Assembly: GCA_002431805.1 (NCBI GenBank)
Contig: DJEE01000129.1
Coordinates: 1-15,717 of the forward strand
DNA: 15,717 nt
Direction: 5' to 3'
Origin: Eggerthellaceae bacterium UBA5906
Lineage (GTDB): Bacteria; Actinomycetota; Coriobacteriia; Coriobacteriales; Eggerthellaceae
The notes under the pieces are model-generated. The model did no database searches. It had not been told where the DNA came from and saw only the letters and a list, made by a program, of their open reading frames with translations. Shown one piece after another: positions 14,152 through 15,717 of this stretch (positions are counted from its first letter, which is position 1; every line of letters starts with the position of its first letter). A program made the position numbers and the translations under genes.

Positions 14152-15105
14152 GTGAAATCGAATCGACTGAGAATCATCATCCCGCTGGCCGTGCTTGCCG
14201 TCATCGCCGTGGGGTTCGTGCTGAATTTCGGCACAGGAAGCCTCAGCGCCTTCGGCTGGACCGACGTGTCGCTCATCTGCCCGCTCGGGGCGCTTACCAC
14301 CATGCTCGCTGAGCGCGCCTTGGTGCCGCGTGCGCTCATCGCACTTGCGGTGGTGCTCGTCATCATCTTGGTGACCGGACGTGCCTTCTGCGGCTGGATC
14401 TGCCCGGTGCCGCTGGTGCAACGCATCCCACGGCTGTTCAAGTCGAAGAAGGCTCTGGCCGAAGAGCAACAAGCCGACCCCAGCGCCATCCGCATCGGCT
14501 CGGCGCACCCGTGCACCAAGGCGCAGCACAAGGCATGCGGCACGTGCAACGGCTGCGCCGACGTGCGCGCGAAGGTGGACAGCCGGCACTTCGTGTTAGG
14601 CGGCGCCGTGCTTTCCGCGGCTGTTTTCGGCTTCCCGGTATTTTGCCTGGTGTGCCCTATCGGCCTGACGTTCGCCTTCGTGTTCATGGTCATCGCGCTG
14701 TTCGGCTCGGGCGACATCACGTGGGGCCTAGTGGCGGTACCGGCGGTGCTGGTGCTGGAGCTTCTGGTGTTTCGCAAATGGTGCTCGCACATCTGCCCGC
14801 TGTCGGCCCTGATGAGCCTGCTGGGCAAGGCGAAGTCGCCCGTGATGCGCGTAATCGTGGACGAGGGCAAATGCGTCGAAACGGAAGGCGGCTCGTGCGG
14901 ACGCTGCGCAGCGGCGTGCCCCGAGCGTATCGACCCGCGCCATCCCGAGCTGGGAGCCGGCCTTAACGAGTGCATCAAATGCCGCGCGTGCGTTGACGCC
15001 TGCCCCGCCGGCGCCATACGCATACCGCTTTTGGCCGGCAAGAAAGACAGCGAAAGCAAGAAGACCGCCGATGTGGCGACCGATTCCGCAGCAACGAAGG
15101 AATAG
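14152..15105 (+). CDS. NapH/CcoG-like membrane iron-sulfur protein
   Basis: The GTG at 14152 is used because GAGGGG lies just before it and the NapG-like gene ends 11 bp upstream. The 317-residue protein has membrane helices near 8-24, 60-76, 148-166, 168-185 and 189-207. The paired Cys-Pro motifs of the NapH family are present: CP at 43-44, C80/C84 (FCGWICP), C165/C168 (CLVCP) and C211/C215 (WCSHICP). An extra loop carries C121, C129, C132 and C135. The C-terminal end holds two [4Fe-4S] motifs: C241-249-252-256 and C274-277-280-284. NapH proteins take electrons from menaquinol or a cytoplasmic donor to NapG. The tail after 297 is charged. The 363-aa Fe-S protein may be the cytoplasmic donor. 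Confidence 0.92.
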   Translation: MKSNRLRIIIPLAVLAVIAVGFVLNFGTGSLSAFGWTDVSLICPLGALTTMLAERALVPRALIALAVVLVIILVTGRAFCGWICPVPLVQRIPRLFKSKKALAEEQQADPSAIRIGSAHPCTKAQHKACGTCNGCADVRAKVDSRHFVLGGAVLSAAVFGFPVFCLVCPIGLTFAFVFMVIALFGSGDITWGLVAVPAVLVLELLVFRKWCSHICPLSALMSLLGKAKSPVMRVIVDEGKCVETEGGSCGRCAAACPERIDPRHPELGAGLNECIKCRACVDACPAGAIRIPLLAGKKDSESKKTADVATDSAATKE

Positions 15106-15119
15106 CGAAGGAGGACCTG

Positions 15120-15717
15120 ATGGCAAGGCCTGTTAACGGAAAACCCGCTTGGCTTATCGAGCGTTTGAAGGAGCGCCCCACCGACGGCGTTCCCGAATTC
15201 GTGGACACGTACCTGCACATGAAGTACGACGCGGACGACATTGCGCGCATCAAGGCCGGATACGAACGCAAGCGCACACCGGTACTGTGGGCGAACCCGG
15301 CGGTCTGCACGGCAGAAGAAGCGCAATCCGCGCTAGACGAGGTGGGCATCGCCTGTTCGCCGCACGCGTGGTGTCCGGGTGCGTTCACCGTAACGCAAGA
15401 GGAGCTCGCGCGCTTCTTCGAGTCCGAGCTTGCGGCGCAAGGCGGCATACGCGTAGTCGACGACCCCACGGCCTTGTTGGTCGCGGAGCTGACCGCGCAG
15501 GCCGCAAACGACCTCGCCGACGCACGCAAGGCGCAAGCCGAAGCACAAGCCGCCGCCGACGCCGAGCAGGCAGCAGCCGCAAATGCGCAAGAGGCCGTCG
15601 CCGACGGCGGCAACGACGTTGCTGCTGAGCATATCGCGACGGCGAGCGCCCAGGTCGGCACCAACGATAGCAAAGGGGCGGTCATGGCGGTTGAGCAGGC
15701 GCCGCAAGTAAAGCAAG
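15120..15717 (+). CDS. Probable NOL1/NOP2/Sun-type rRNA (cytosine-C5) methyltransferase, N-terminal part (runs off window)
   Basis: An ATG at 15120 with AAGGAGG upstream, 14 bp after the NapH-like stop, opens a frame with no stop through base 15717 (199 codons). The N-terminus (PAWLIERLKER, EFVDTYLH) and the run VLWANPAVCTAEEAQSALDE to HAWCPGAF (about 54-89) recall the RNA-binding region in front of RsmB/RsmF methyltransferases, where a VNTL...WCPDG pattern is common. No SAM-binding motif is reached in the window. From about 125 the sequence becomes very Ala-rich and charged (ADARKAQAEAQAAADAEQ), probably a helical linker or insert not typical of the family. It could equally be an unrelated protein. 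Why it follows a redox operon is unclear; it may simply be read through. Confidence 0.65.
   Translation, partial: MARPVNGKPAWLIERLKERPTDGVPEFVDTYLHMKYDADDIARIKAGYERKRTPVLWANPAVCTAEEAQSALDEVGIACSPHAWCPGAFTVTQEELARFFESELAAQGGIRVVDDPTALLVAELTAQAANDLADARKAQAEAQAAADAEQAAAANAQEAVADGGNDVAAEHIATASAQVGTNDSKGAVMAVEQAPQVKQ

Noticed and set aside
1..15717. CRISPR array, tRNA or rRNA genes, phage or insertion sequence
   Set aside because: No regularly spaced repeats, no cloverleaf or rRNA segments, and no transposase or integrase frame was seen on reading through the window.

Overview
The window looks like a chromosomal segment of a high-GC, anaerobically respiring Actinobacterium of the Coriobacteriia, probably Eggerthellaceae (Eggerthella, Slackia or Gordonibacter type). 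The reasons are the GC-rich third codon positions, a Tat-exported molybdopterin enzyme with DmsB/DmsC-like partners beside a LysR regulator, and an unusually dense set of iron-sulfur electron-transfer genes. The assignment to a lineage is inference; no rRNA or marker gene is complete here.

Layout. (1) 1-744: 3' end of a hybrid sensor histidine kinase on the + strand. (2) 745-952: convergent intergenic region with a large hairpin and three copies of a 9-bp word. (3) 953-5432, minus strand: a tight three-gene operon (gene order A, B, C) for a DMSO-reductase-superfamily enzyme: catalytic subunit with Tat signal, four-cluster ferredoxin subunit and polytopic membrane anchor. (4) 5433-5799: divergent control region with a perfect 9+9 bp palindrome of LysR type. 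(5) 5800-6759: LysR-type regulator on the + strand. (6) 6807-7363, minus strand: small toxin-antitoxin-like pair. (7) 7364-7740: no convincing gene; it ends in a strong terminator at 7741-7774. (8) 7803-8474, minus strand: unrecognised 223-aa protein with a good sigma-70 promoter. (9) 8475-8771: second divergent control region, carrying a palindrome with the same core as the one in region 4. (10) 8772-15717, + strand: a compact run of seven genes: tandem winged-helix-like protein, TorD-like chaperone, degenerate UvrD-like ATPase, four-cluster iron-sulfur protein with a central FlpD-like Cys domain, NapG-like Tat ferredoxin, NapH-like membrane ferredoxin, and the 5' part of a possible rRNA cytosine methyltransferase that runs off the window.

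How the parts may work together. The A-B-C operon would encode an exported, membrane-anchored reductase taking electrons from menaquinol. The + strand run supplies a TorD-type chaperone for such enzymes and an NapGH-like pair for moving electrons across or along the membrane. The shared operator core GATTCC-N5-GGAATC, found by eye in front of both transcription units and beside the LysR gene, suggests that one regulator controls both. This possible regulon, with an odd helicase-like ATPase inside a redox accessory operon, is the most interesting thing in the window. The substrate of the catalytic subunit cannot be read from sequence; a catechol-dehydroxylase-like or acetylene-hydratase-like role is as plausible as a classical DMSO/TMAO reductase.
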